Shown here piece after piece: positions 1 to 47,879 of a stretch of DNA of 64,000 nt. Under the pieces are notes generated by a model. That model was not told the origin of the DNA, searched no databases, and saw only the letters and a list, made by a program, of their open reading frames with translations. Source of the stretch: Chrysemys picta bellii (taxonomy: Eukaryota; Chordata; Testudines; Emydidae); NCBI RefSeq assembly GCF_011386835.1, contig NC_088800.1:16020572-16084571 (forward strand), given 5' to 3'. The first letter of the stretch is position 1. Each line of letters opens with the position of its first letter. The position numbers and the translations under genes were made by a program.

Positions 1-658
1 TCTTTGTTCCTTTAACTAGTCTCATCCCCCACCAAAATCAATTTAGGATAATCAGCTTTGTGGTTTGATAACCAGGAGTCTTCGTTCAAAAGGAATCTTC
101 TCCCCCATCCGTTCTTTTTACTTCTTTTAAAAAGTCCTGCTTTTACATTCAGCCTTGTGTCCACATGTAGAACAGTGGTATTGGGTTTTTAATTTTGGGT
201 CTAGGTTTTTCCCAAAAGGACCTAGGAGGGTTGGGAAGGATATGGGACAGAGGGAGGTTGTGTTTTCTGTCCTTTGCCACTGTTGGCAGATATTCACACC
301 TCAGCAGCTGGAGCTTTATAGAAGGAATCAGCCAAATGGGGTTCTTTTGGAACTTCTAAACTGCACAAATTCTAAATGAAAACTGTCTGCTCTCCCCATG
401 GTATCTGAGCTGACAGCTGAGCTGCCCCTTCTGTGTCTAGGTTCTTGTAGGGTCATTTGATACTATCACTTTTATAGCCAAGTGCCCCCAACTTGGGAAA
501 TAAATGTATGGCTCCTGGCCCAGCAGGCACATATCTATAGATTCTCCCAGTAATCAAGGGTTCAGGAAGGGGGAACAGTCTTCCCCTCAGTAACCGTACA
601 AAATACTCCTCTCACAGAGGCTCTAGCCAGAAACAGTTAATGGTGCAGAGGCCCCTGC

Positions 659-671
659 TGCTGAGTCATGC
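659..671 (+). promoter_or_regulatory. NF-E2/MARE-like site upstream of FAH
   Basis: The sequence TGCTGAGTCATGC matches the NF-E2/MARE class of bZIP sites (TGCTGAGTCA core) about 210 bases before the FAH start codon. Small Maf heterodimers, including NRF2 and NF-E2 complexes, bind such sites. Function is inferred only from the match and its position. Confidence 0.35.
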
Positions 672-679
672 AGAACTCT

Positions 680-693
680 GGTATTAATTAACC
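680..693 (+). promoter_or_regulatory. HNF1-like near-palindrome upstream of FAH
   Basis: GGTATTAATTAACC is a near-palindrome with one good HNF1 half site (ATTAACC) and one degenerate half. It lies about 190 bases before the start codon. FAH is expressed mainly in liver and kidney, where HNF1 factors act, so the site is plausible but unproven. Confidence 0.3.
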
Positions 694-881
694 ATCTAGC
701 TCACAAGCACGAGCCGGGCTGAAGGGAGTGGGCTGGAGAGCAGCTTCTGGTTGGCTTGAGGCTGAAGAAAAGGGTGGGCCCAACAGATCCACGTTGTCTA
801 ATGCAACATGTGGAGGCTCTCTTGGCGTGGTTGTAGCCGAGCTGGGAGTGTGTTTGCACCACAGCTTGCCCTGAGCTCAAA

Positions 882-37475
<36,594 letters not shown>

Positions 37476-37649
37476 TTACCTGCACGAGGTGACTTTCCAG
37501 GAAGGGAAGAAGCCTAGCCACGTTCCTGATGTAACTGTTCTCTGACGTAACGAAATTAAAATCCGTGTGCGTGCGTGCACGCATTCAGTTTTCAGATCTG
37601 TATTTTTGATAGAAATGGTTGGAATTTCCCGAGTATTTTAACTGTTCTC

Positions 37650-37655
37650 AATAAA
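37650..37655 (+). terminator. FAH: FAH polyadenylation signal (AATAAA)
   Basis: A canonical AATAAA lies 175 bases after the FAH stop codon and gives a short 3' UTR. A weaker ATTAAA lies at 37555-37560 and could be an alternative. Confidence 0.7.
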
Positions 37656-37959
37656 TATCTTAATGATGGAGTTGCCTTCGGTGTCGACCTCGTCTTCTTA
37701 TGACTGTAATACTGTCCTGGTTAAGCCCCCATAGATGTACGTAGAGTCCTTATATGCAGTCCGTTAGTAGTGGGCATTCTGAGCTGGGGCAACCTGATTT
37801 TCTCCAAGTACCTTGACGCATGTAAACACCAATGAGTCAGAGGAGGGGCTTTGCATGGTACAAGACAGGAGTAGATGGATTACATTAGCCAAGAAAATGT
37901 AGCCTGAACATTTTGAACCATGAATGGGGCGGGGGAGGGTTCTTGTAGAATAACCTTCT

Positions 37960-39120
37960 GTGGGAAGTGGGGGACTCCTTATTGTTGAGACACTTAAAAG
38001 CACTCCAGCAAGCAAGGAGGATAAGGGAATCTTTGCATCAGTCTTCACCACAGAGAATAATTGGGAGATACCTGCCCCAGAGTTACTCGTTTGCAGGCAA
38101 TACAGGGGAGACAGTACTAGGGACCGAGGTGTTGCCTAGCTTGAATGCCGAAGAGTCACCAGGATAGGATGGTTAACCCAGGAACTCTGAAAGAATTTAA
38201 GAATTAAGTGGATGAACTGCTGGTAGAAATAAAGGGAGAGATTCTCCCCACCTCCACGCCTTATACACTGCTCTGGCACTGAATAGGGGCTGTACAAGTG
38301 CCCCAGGAGAGAATCCCTCTGGTGCAGGAGGAGTGCAGAGTACCCTTTACTAGCCCTGGTGTAGGAGGTGAGCTGGGAGCAGTAGGGTACATGTCCATAG
38401 TGTATACTGCCATGGACACTGGGCTGCAGAGCAGTTCACAAGCAGCCTTCCTGAGGCTGCCATAAATGAAAACTGCCCGCAGGGCTGCTCTAATTTATGT
38501 TGGGGGCTGCTTCCAAAATCCAGACATAAAAGCGATCTTTGCCCTACTACCTCGGGCTGCACATCCCAGAAGCTCAGCACAGAATCAGACCCACCTGATT
38601 TACCATTTAAATCAGCCGTTCTAGCAAAGACCTAGAGCTCAGCCAGTGTCATACTGATTATTTTTTTAATTGCTAAGATTGATCCTAGGAATTACAGACC
38701 AATAAGCTTTGCTTCAGTAGCAGGTAAATTAGCTGAAAAACAATTAAAGCGAGATTTAAAATCCCTAACTGAGTCTGATATAATATGGCAATGAACCAGC
38801 CCAGCTTCTCTACTAGAAAAATATGCCTCTCTAAGCTGCTGGAATTCTTTATGGGAGTCAGAAGTAGATATAACTTCTCAAACTTTTCAAACCCCCTTCG
38901 TTCAAGTCCCTGGCATGAGGCTCTTCAGGAATCTAAGGCGTGATTGGGCTGAGAGAGAACGGTTTGTCCTGGGTAAGAAACTGGTTGAGGGGGAGAACAG
39001 ACCTATAATAAATGGTCTGTTTTCAGTAGAGGAGGTTTATAGCTGGGTGCCCTGAAAGTACACTATAGATATATTCTAGATCTGGGAAAGGTCAACAGTG
39101 AGGTGACAACATTTGCATGT
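37960..39120 (+). mobile_element. Degenerate CR1-type LINE, RT region
   Basis: Scattered in different frames are EDKGIFASVFTTENNWEI-like (near 38020), DPRNYRPISFASVAGKLAE (near 38680) and, near 39075, a GKGQQ-like LGK...VNSEVTTFA stretch. Together they follow the order of CR1 reverse transcriptase. Many stops. Lies just after FAH. Confidence 0.65.
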
Positions 39121-39629
39121 GACACTTGTGTCCCTGTCCTCTCTGCGGGACGTGATCTGATAGATCAGGTAAAGCCAGAGCTAACTAAGTGACTGTAGAC
39201 TCTGTAGTAACGTACACTGTGTTGCTGCAGATTTGAGGAAGTGGAGTTTGTCAGAGACCTCCTGTTCCTATTTCCTCTCCAGCCTTGTAGAGGGCTTCCA
39301 AAGGGTAAAGAAGGAGAGAATGACATGGAAAGAGCAATCTCCAGCCACAGCAGAGTCCATCCACAGCAGGGATCCACGGGTGCAGATCACGCTCTGCTGG
39401 AAGTTGGAGGGTCTTAGACAATTGTCAGGACATCAAAAGTTAATGCCTCAATTCCTGTGGAAAAGCCCACAGACTCATTAATGCCCACAAGCGGGGAAGG
39501 TCTCCATTTTAGTCTCATGCTGTGTTACTCAAGAAAGGTTGCCTTTTACCACGAGTGTCTCCTATCAGCTCAGCCTGTGCTCAGGACTGTGCTCCAGTTT
39601 TCTCGAGTGTAGGGGTAATACCAACAGTG

Positions 39630-40095
39630 AACATAACAACCATACTGGGTCAGACCAATGGTCCATCTAGCTCACATCCTATCTTCCACCAGTGGCCAGT
39701 GCCAGATGCGTCAGAGGGAATTAACAGAACTGGACGATTTCGAGTGATCCATCCCCTGTCATCCAGTCCCAGCTTCTGGTAGTCAGAGATTTAAGGACAC
39801 CCAGAGCATGTCGTTGCATCCCTGGCCATCTTGGCTAATAGCTGTTGGTGGGCTTATTCTGTATGATCGTATCTAACTCTTTTTAAAAAAAAGTTATATT
39901 TTTGGGCCTTCACAATATCCCCTGGCAACAAGTTCCACAGGTCGACCATGTGTTGGGTGAAGTACTCCCTTTTGTTTGTTTTTTAACCTGCTGCCTATTA
40001 ATTTCATTGAGTTGACCCCTGGTTCTTGTGTTATGTGAAGGGGTTGATAACACTTCCCTGTTCACTTTCTCAATTGTCCTTTGTGCTTTAAGACA
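39630..40095 (-). mobile_element. CR1-related 3' UTR fragment
   Basis: Reads CCATACTGGGTCAGACCAAT, GGTCCATCTAGCTCACATCC, GCCAGTGCCAGATGCGTCAG and ends with the GGGTTGATAACACTTCCC block, a reversed CR1-type tail common in reptiles. Confidence 0.65.
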
Positions 40096-40744
40096 GCAAA
40101 GTACATCCAGAAAACACCCACCATCTCATCTACATTGTGCTTAGGAATGTTGTCCCTGTTATCCTGCTCTGCAGGGTTCTCCGAACAATGGCTCATCTTA
40201 CCCCAGCAGCTGCAATGGTGAGAAGCTGATGAAGGGCTCCATCCTGTACGGTGCGGAGTGCTCCTGTGAGATGCCCAGGTTCAGACTCAAATCTGAGTTT
40301 GATGCTGGAAATACTGACAGGACGTACCTGCACCACAGGCGCGACCTCCTGTTTTCTTTTGTTTGGGCTGTGGTTGTCGCCACACCCCACTGAGAGGCGA
40401 ATCTTCTCCCCAGTGCCCAGCCTGAATAACTCAGTGGGGCACCAAGGAACTTTGCAGCGGGGGGCTGAGGAGCTGCTCTGAAGAGGTGACACCTAGCCCA
40501 ACTCCACTCCCAACCTCCTATGCCCATGGTGCGCTCCTGGAAGCTCAGTGCCTGACCAGAGGAAATTGCTCACAGTGCTTCCTTAGGGACACCTAGCAAC
40601 CTGCTCTCCTTGATAATCACCATCAACAAACACAGGGTCCAGTATTACCAATTCAGATATTCTTGGTTAACCTCTCCCGCCAGTACTTATGTGTACCCCA
40701 TTGGACAGCTGAGTGCCTTGCAGTCATTACAGAATTATCCTCCC

Positions 40745-40870
40745 AACTCCTCTGGGCTGTTACATATACAGAACTGAGGAACAGAGAGCGAATGACTGGC
40801 TCAAGGTCACGCAGGGAGTTGGTGCAGAGTGGGGAATAGCACACCGATCTCCTGAGCTCTGGTCCCGTGC
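40745..40870 (-). repeat. MIR-like SINE
   Basis: Contains ACTGAGGAACAGAGAGCGAA, TCAAGGTCACGCAGGGAGTT and TGAGCTCTGGTCCCGTGCCT in reversed MIR order. Confidence 0.65.
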
Positions 40871-41705
40871 CTCAACACACGACTTCCTCTCTATTGAAGT
40901 GCTAGCCTCCATCTCTTCTGCAGTCCCTTGCAATTAGTTCTTTATCAAGTATGGCTGAAATCCTGTCCCCACTAAGTCAATGGAGCCAGCATTTCACCCT
41001 ATAATGCTAAACATTGCTTAAGAGGTGGGGAATGTTTCATTGGCTAAGAGCATTGCTGTTGTATGGACACCATGTTGCTATGGTCTCACTGGAGACAAAA
41101 AGGAGGAGTTTCTTGTATGCTGAAGAAAAGGTCTTTTCTGAAAAGGCAGGGTAAAATCTGTATTGACAACAGCTGCTGACGGCCAACCAGCATGGCACGT
41201 TGTTATTAATGGGCTCTGATCTTGATGTACACATACTAATTACTTTTTTCACTCGGGTAGTAGCATAGCTGCAATGGTCTCAGAAGACAGATGTGTTTAT
41301 TGGAAACCTATAAATCTTTTGTGTTGTGTTCTTATTTCTTGCCGAACTTAAGGCAGACACCATTCCCAGGAGCTGAACTTCTTTTTAAAAGAGAAATCTC
41401 ATCTGTGCAGTTGTCCCCAGCATGACAAATGGAAAGTGCGCTTTCTGCTTAAATAGTGAGAGAGAGAGAGAGAGCTGCGGGAAAGGTTAAGTGACAGTGC
41501 ATGGAGTCTGGTGTTTTAAACTGCTCCATTCTATTGGTATAAGCCCTCAAGACCTGAACGCTCCCTGAAGTTTGAGAGGTTCTGTGAATGGAACATATGT
41601 AGGATCCAGGTCAACATGCCAGTGTCCTGCTCCTAGCATAGCCCTTATGGAAAACCAGCAGTACTGTCATGTATGACTTCTCCACTGGAGGGAGGAGGAT
41701 GGCTT

Positions 41706-41786
41706 CAGATGTACAGGGTGAAATCCTTGTCCCATTGATGTCAAAGACAAAACTCCCACTGATTTCACTGGGGACAGGATTTCACC
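41706..41786. repeat. Short palindromic repeat (GGTGAAATCCT type)
   Basis: About 80 bp with arms GGGTGAAATCCTTGTCCC and GGGACAGGATTTCACCC around CAAAACTCCCACTGATTTCA. Related partial copies lie near 19270-19370, 40953-41001 and 62895-62940. Confidence 0.7.
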
Positions 41787-41870
41787 CACTATATAGAAGA
41801 ACATTTTTAAAAATGCATCCACTATTCAGGCTTGCATCCAGTAACATCTGAGCAAGGCTCCATTGGCCAC

Positions 41871-41949
41871 ATGGGCCAGATTCTGATCTCATCTACACAA
41901 GTGTAAAAATGGAGTAACATCCATGTAAATAAGATCAGAATCTGGCCCA
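41871..41949. repeat. Short palindromic repeat (GGGCCAGATTCTGATCT type)
   Basis: About 79 bp with perfect arms GGGCCAGATTCTGATCT and AGATCAGAATCTGGCCC. The GGCCAGATTC-like end recurs in partial form near 36951, 58580 and 60640. Non-coding; could form a hairpin. Confidence 0.75.
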
Positions 41950-42120
41950 TAGAGTGCAGATTTCAAACACAGGCAGGAGAAAGTACTTGGCATCTCTGAC
42001 AGCTCAGCGACATCATCTTCTCAATACACAGCGGAGGGCAAAAAACAAGATGCTGTTGAGTATTACTAAGAGAGAGAGGGTTTGTTTCTGTCAAGAGCTG
42101 TTTCATTGCAGGCCCACAGG

Positions 42121-42370
42121 TTCGTATTATTGCTAGGAGAGCCTGGTCCAGTGGGAAAGAGACTAAGGAATCCTGGGCTGCCCAGTGACCTGCTCTGTCA
42201 CCTTGGACAATTTACTTCACCACTCTGCTCCTCCTCCCACCCTTTGTCTGTTTTGTCTGTATAGATGGTAAATCTCTTACTATGCATGTGTGCAAGTCCT
42301 AGCACAGTGGAGCCCTGATTTTGGTTGGGGTTTACAGGTGCTACTAGTACAACTAAATACAAATAGTTTA
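42121..42370 (+). repeat. MIR-like SINE, decayed
   Basis: Has GAGCCTGGTCCAGTGGGAAA, TCCTGGGCTGCCCAGTGACC, TGTCACCTTGGACAATTTAC and a tail with GCACAGTGGAGCCCTGATTT, in MIR-like order. Confidence 0.55.
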
Positions 42371-42500
42371 AAAATCACTAGAGACATTTTTAAATGAAAG
42401 GAATACTGCATAACACAAAAGGGTTAGTATGTCATGGTATACATCGATGGCACATGCTGGTCTTGCCTGTGTCCAGTTTTGCTTTACTCATCTCATAAAG

Positions 42501-42832
42501 CAGTGTTTCCCAAACTTGGGATGCCACTTGTGCAGGGAAAGCCCCTGGCGGGCCGGGCTGCTTTGTTTACCTGTCGTGTCCGCAGGTCCGGCCGATCGCG
42601 GCTCTCACTGGCCGCAGTTCGCTGCTCCAGGCCAATGGGAGCTGCTGGAAGCGCAGCCAGTATGTCCCTCAGCCTGCGCTGCTTCCAACAGCTCCCATTG
42701 GCCTGGAGCAGCAAACCGCGGCCAGTAGGAGCCGCGATCGGCTGGAGCTGCGGACGCGGCAGATAAACAAACCGGCCCGGCCCGCCAGGGGCTTTCCCTG
42801 CACAAGCGGCGTCCCAAGTTTGGGAAACACTG
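42501..42832. mobile_element. hAT-type palindromic element A
   Basis: 332 bp, largely palindromic, with ends CAGTGTTTCCCAAACTTGGG and the inverted copy, and a GC-rich interior (CCCCTGGCGGGCCGGGC). A perfect TCATAAAG lies on both sides (42493-42500, 42833-42840). Non-coding. Shares its interior with 32224-32412. Confidence 0.92.
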
Positions 42833-42840
42833 TCATAAAG

Positions 42841-43215
42841 CAGTGGTTCTGAACTGGGGGTATGCAGAGGTCGTGTAGATAGTTGCCTAGTTTTACAACA
42901 GGCTTCCTAAAAAGCACTAGCGAAGTCAGTACAAACTAAAATTGCATACAGACAATAACTTGTTTCTACTGCTCCATATACTATACACTGAAATGTAAGT
43001 GCAGTGTTTATATTCTAATTTATTTATTTTATAATTATATGGTAAAAATGAGAAATTAAGCCATTTTCCAGTAATAGTGTGGCTGTGACACTTCTGTAGT
43101 TTTATGTCTGGTTTTGTAAGCAAGTAGATTTTAAGTGAGGTGAAACTTGGGGGTACACAAGACAAATCAGCCTCCTGAAAGGGGCACAGTCCTCTGGAAA
43201 GGTTGAGAGCCACTG
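42841..43215. mobile_element. hAT-type element B
   Basis: 375 bp with ends CAGTGGTTCTGAACTGGGG and inverted CAGTGGCTCTCAACC. It is flanked by TCATAAAG (42833-42840 and 43216-43223), sharing the left copy with element A. Its end resembles 46172-46200. Non-coding. Confidence 0.88.
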
Positions 43216-43223
43216 TCATAAAG

Positions 43224-45786
43224 CCTATAGCAACAATAGAAAAGGTGCCCAAAGCTACAGTGTTTGGGCTGTAAAAACAGCAGGAGATTGTAACTTTGTC
43301 TTGTGGCTTAAACAAAAGAGCAGTACCCAGGGCATCTGTCAAATATAATGGAGATCCGCGGGGCAAAAGAGAGCTTCAGCTCATGCACCAGTGTGTAAAC
43401 TTATACAAACAATGATTAGAAGGTTTGATTTCCAAATTTCTATCCCCCACTCCAGTGGCTCAATGGTTTGACCCTCCCTACCAAAGGATTTCCCTTTACC
43501 TGCAAAAGCTTTCCCTGGAATTAGATTCCTTAAACATTAAAGGGGGCTCACCAAAGCACAGTCTTCTACTCTCGTGGGTTCCTTAGCCTAACCCAACAGA
43601 AGTCTATTTCTCCAGGCTTTGCTCAGATCCCCAGCTTACAGGAGAAAACAGACACAATAATAAAAATAAAATCAAAATGGAGCTCCCACATCCTCTTCTC
43701 TCCAGCAGCTCCACTCTTGTGGGCTTGCAAACTATTGAGCACAGAAAGGAATTATAACTCCAAGGGGAGGAAATGCTCCCTGAGAATCCTTTATCTTTTC
43801 CTGGATCCCCAAAAGCCCAGAAATGTGTCCTTATTCTCTGGCAAAATACCTGGGTGTTCTTATTTATTAGGTGTAAGAGGTGAGCGACAAGAGAGAGAGA
43901 AAATGCTTTGTGGACCAGTGAGGAAAAGATGTAAAGGAAACATGCATCAGGAAGATAAATCCTCAGTCTTAATTTCTACCCTGAGCTGCTTTATGCTTCA
44001 CAGTCCGGCTTTTAGAACTTGATGAGGTCTATGCTTCCAGGCCTTGGATGCTCGTGGTTGTCAAGATCATGACAGAACTCTGATGTGCGTATTGGCAGTT
44101 CATACATTAAAGGTCTGAGAGGTTAAATATGGATTTCTGCTGAATCCATGAGCACAGAAGCACGTAAATCATTGCTGAACTCTGGAGAAATAAGTTAGAT
44201 TTGCTTTCTTTGTTTGCTTATGTATGGCCAGGGTCTCTCTTTCCAGGGCTCACCCTGCAAACACCTCCATAAAACTTATGCATGTAGCTCATAACTCCTT
44301 AATTAGCCGAGCCCACAATGTCTAGTCATAAAATGGTTTTCAATAATTGTTCAGAGCAGAATTAGTGACCTCATTAAATGGAACTTCAGGAGAAATTTAC
44401 ATTGACCCTGGCTTTCAATTCCAAGCCAGAAGTATATATGTTAGTTTAGCCTAATTGTTCTGTTTAGGATGTTAGCTGCATTGCTGCTTGGTGGGAAGGG
44501 AGAATATATTTTGTAGTTTCACCAAGAAATACATAATGGTTTAAAGTTAACTTAAGAGTGCTCGTGCTGGGCTCTGGGCTGCCCTACCATTACTTTAAAT
44601 GACAGATTGGATATAATCCATGCATACCACTCAGCTGCTCCTCCTTTCGAGGGACATCACTCATTTTAGTCTGAGTTCAACACAGTTTTGGTTTCCTGTC
44701 TACTTTTAATGCTGAGATGTAATTACATCAGAAACAAAGAACTATGAAGGTACCACTCTAGGAAGAGTTACTTAGGTGAAAGAAATGAGCCTCTCCACAT
44801 TTTAAGTTTCCTGCCTGGTTCATTTTTTGTCCATCTCATAGCCAATAAATTTAACTTCCCCCTTTAACAAAAACTGGAGTTCTTCAAATCCCAATAACCC
44901 ACGATACCTTAGTGCTACTCCCTGCCTATCTGGTCCCTAGCCTTCCTGGAAGGCCTCAAACCAGACTGACAGCTTGGGGAAATGGACTGCTCTGGTAATC
45001 TACAGAAGAGACGGTTCTCCTCCCCCATTATTTTAGCTTAAATCTTACATAACAACTGATGCTAGTTTAGGAATGTGTGTGTGAACGTGCTTTCTCAAAT
45101 GCCTCTGTACATATCCAAGTAGCACCATGCAATTAATTGATGAATAAGCTCTCTGGAGATACCCAGCCACAAGCTGATGCTTATTGATTAAAATAGAGCT
45201 ACATTTTGCCATTCTGATGTTGCCTAAGATCACATGGCTTCCTTAGAAAGGAGATGATGATGAAGTACGCTGTCATGACTTGTTCCATTCCAACTGTCCC
45301 CAGTCAACCAGATTCTCGATTTTCAGTTATCAGCACATTTTGGGAATGGAAATGCAGTCCTCTTCCTTCTATTTCTGCCTCTGTCATGCACTTCATAGTA
45401 ATTGATTTGCTGTATAAGTAAAATGCTTTGCCAAGAACAAACAATATGAGCTAGTCCTTTAGTATATTATGTGAGCTCAGATCCTGATTTCAGTGGGAGC
45501 TGGGCTCCTAAATCCCTTTGAGGACTTGGCCATGCTGATTATAGGAGAAACACATTCACGGCTGCTGGTGGTGCTCAGCTGATGGTGTCAGGAGCTCTAA
45601 CAGAGCAGAGGAGCAAAATCTAGAGGGAGCAGAGAGAAGTAGTTGGGAGCATGGCTTCAAAATGGAGCTAGCGAGGTCACAGACGTTCCTGTGATGCTGG
45701 CAGACCAGGTGCCAGCTCATACCAAGGCCCTCACCAAACACTCACAAATGTGTAGCTGGAAACCAGTCTTGCTTAGCTGTGTGTTA
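43224..45786. other. Intergenic, nothing recognised
   Basis: AT-rich sequence without a supported gene or clear repeat. A GATCCTGATTTCAGTGGGAG piece near 45480-45530 belongs to the short palindromic repeats described elsewhere. Confidence 0.4.
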
Positions 45787-45891
45787 TAGGGTTGCCTGCC
45801 CTCCAGGATTGTCCTGGAATCTCCAGGAATAATTAATTATGTCATGAGATGAAACCTCCAGGAATACATCCAACCAAAATTGGCAACCCTA
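45787..45891. mobile_element. Short hAT-type MITE (TAGGGTTGCC ends)
   Basis: 105 bp with ends TAGGGTTGCC and the exact inverted copy GGCAACCCTA. The flanking 8-mers GTGTGTTA and GAATGTTA agree at six of eight positions. The CTCCAGGA motif is repeated inside. Confidence 0.7.
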
Positions 45892-47224
45892 GAATGTTAG
45901 CATTATCAAAATAGCTATTAGATGTTAAATTGATAAGAATGTCTTTAGTGTTTAGACCAGGGGTCGGCAACCTTTCAGAAGTGCTGTGCCGAGTCTTCAT
46001 TTATTCACTCTAATTTAAGGTTTTGCATGCCAGTAATACATTTTAACGTTTTTAGGTCTCTCTCTATAAGTCTATAAACTATTGTTGTCTGTAAAGTAAA
46101 CAAGTTTTTTTAAATGTTTAAGAAGCTTCATTTAAAATTAAATTAAAATGCAGATCTTATCAGTTTAGTGCAGTGGTTCTTAACCTGGGGTGCATGCACC
46201 CCCTGGGGCAGGGCCGGTGCAAGGATATTTTGGGCCCTAGGCGAAACTTCCACCTCCTTCCCCAGCCCTTGCACATTGGTTCATTGAGGGGCAAATCCCA
46301 ACGAGCCTTTATAGACCCCAGGGGCCAGCCTGCCCAGGGCCAGCCGTGCCCAGGGGCTGCTGCCCAGACCAGGTTGCCCCCTCCCTGCCCCCTGAACTCC
46401 CCTGAAGGGTGCACAGCGCCCCCGCGAGTCCTCCCCTCCCCACCCCGGTGGCCCCCACCCCGAGTCCACTCACTGGTTTTGCCGGGCTTGGGCCACTGCA
46501 GCAGCTCGGCAGGGAGAAGCCACCTTCCGGAGGCACCGGAGAGCCAGAGCGTTCCGCTTGCGGCGGCAGCAAGCCCTAGCCATGGAGGAGCCAGCGCGGT
46601 GCAGGGGGGCAGCAGCACTGCAAAGGCGGCGACGCCGCTAGCGGGGAGCAGCCACGCCCCCCCTTGCCCCTCCTGCCCAGACTGCGGCCCGGCGATCCCC
46701 CCCAGGGGCTCCTGCAGGCTGCAGTGGATGCATGCGGGTGCCAGCCCCCATGCGCCCCCCAGCTCCCCCCTCGCCTAGGGTTATCATATTTCAACAATCA
46801 AAAGAGAGGATGGGGGGGAGAACCCCCATCCACTCCCTCCCACTTCCCACCCCCTGACTGCCCCCCTCAGAACTCCCAACCCCCCCTGCTCCTTGTCCCC
46901 TGACTGCCCCCCAGAACCCCACCCCCTATTTATGTACAGGCGTGACTACCTGCCCTTTCCTGGTTACTATACGCGGCCAGTCCGCATCCACATCCAGTAG
47001 TTAAAATAAATAAATAAATAAACTAATAATTTAAATTGGAATTTCATCCATTAATAAGTATTTATTATATAGTTAAAACCATTCTATTGAAGGGCAGATA
47101 TTAAATAACACTAAATATGTTAATGTTCAAAACAATATTAAAAATTTGAAAATTTAGAGCATGGAAACCAAAATAGCTAAAATTTAGTTTTGGCAAGATA
47201 CACGGAATGGAAACTCCGGGATCT

Positions 47225-47879
47225 TTACCTGTCACTGAATATAGCCATCATACCAATAGTGGAATATAAAACAAGTCTACATATACTCTCCTTAAAATTT
47301 TTACTTCTGTCCATTCCCAATAATTGTAACAAATCATTATTACCTTCACTCCACTTGCCACGCGCCCCAAGCACAAAACCAAAGAAGTGGATATTTTTAC
47401 CTCCCGTTAAGTTTTTAATTTCTTCCTCTAACTCAAGATAATAAGCCACCTTCTCACTGTGGGCTTGTTCCAAACTTCCGGCATTATCCTCCCATCGCAC
47501 TGTAACATCAACCACCACTGCTGTATCTCCTTTTATAAATATAATATCCGGCTTTCTTAACTCACCCTTACTATTTCTCAAATGGGGCTCTATCATTGCC
47601 TTCCACTCTAATTTACCAACCTTATCTACAACTGCAGACACTACTCTATTATGCCTTTTTATCCTAGCATTCTTAGTCTTATAACATTGTCCTGAGATAT
47701 GGGGAACAGTCTCCCGCACTTTACCGCACCATCTACAAAGAGCATTCACACCTCCTCTTCCTCTTGCTAATGTCTCCCTAGTAGGATAAATATTTGCCCT
47801 AAGCTGCAATGCTGCGATATACGCTGACGATTTAACTTTACTAGAGTTTCTAAAAATCGAATTACTAATTAAATCATTT
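47225..47879 (-). CDS. R2-superfamily LINE: CCHC knuckle and restriction-like endonuclease (second part of split ORF)
   Basis: This frame is open from about 47879, just where the RT frame stops, and ends at 47225, so it is the continuation of the same protein after a one-base shift. Early residues read SSAYIAALQLRANIYPTRE, a segment R2-type proteins have before the knuckle. The knuckle is CRWCGKVRETVPHISGQC (CxxC-x7-H-x4-C). The endonuclease has KPD, then 12 residues between D and the next D in VVVDVTV, the PD-x12-D pattern of RLE enzymes, and a downstream EKVAYYLEL helix. In the family this domain nicks target DNA to prime reverse transcription. No proper methionine start lies in this part. 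Confidence 0.85.

Larger units (their letters stand above)
1..881. other. Region upstream of FAH, no coding sequence seen
   Basis: I see no conserved coding exon here. The last few hundred bases should hold the FAH promoter and 5' UTR, because translation starts at 882, but no TATA box or CpG-rich core is obvious. Two plausible transcription-factor sites are listed separately. In other vertebrates the next gene upstream is usually ZFAND6, and none of its exons was recognised. Confidence 0.5.

Noticed and set aside
1..881. 3' end of ZFAND6
   Set aside because: Expected from synteny, but no A20 or AN1 finger coding sequence or clear 3' UTR was found.
46173..46778. 201-residue proline-rich open frame
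   Set aside because: It crosses pieces of several repeats and is open only because of C-rich composition.
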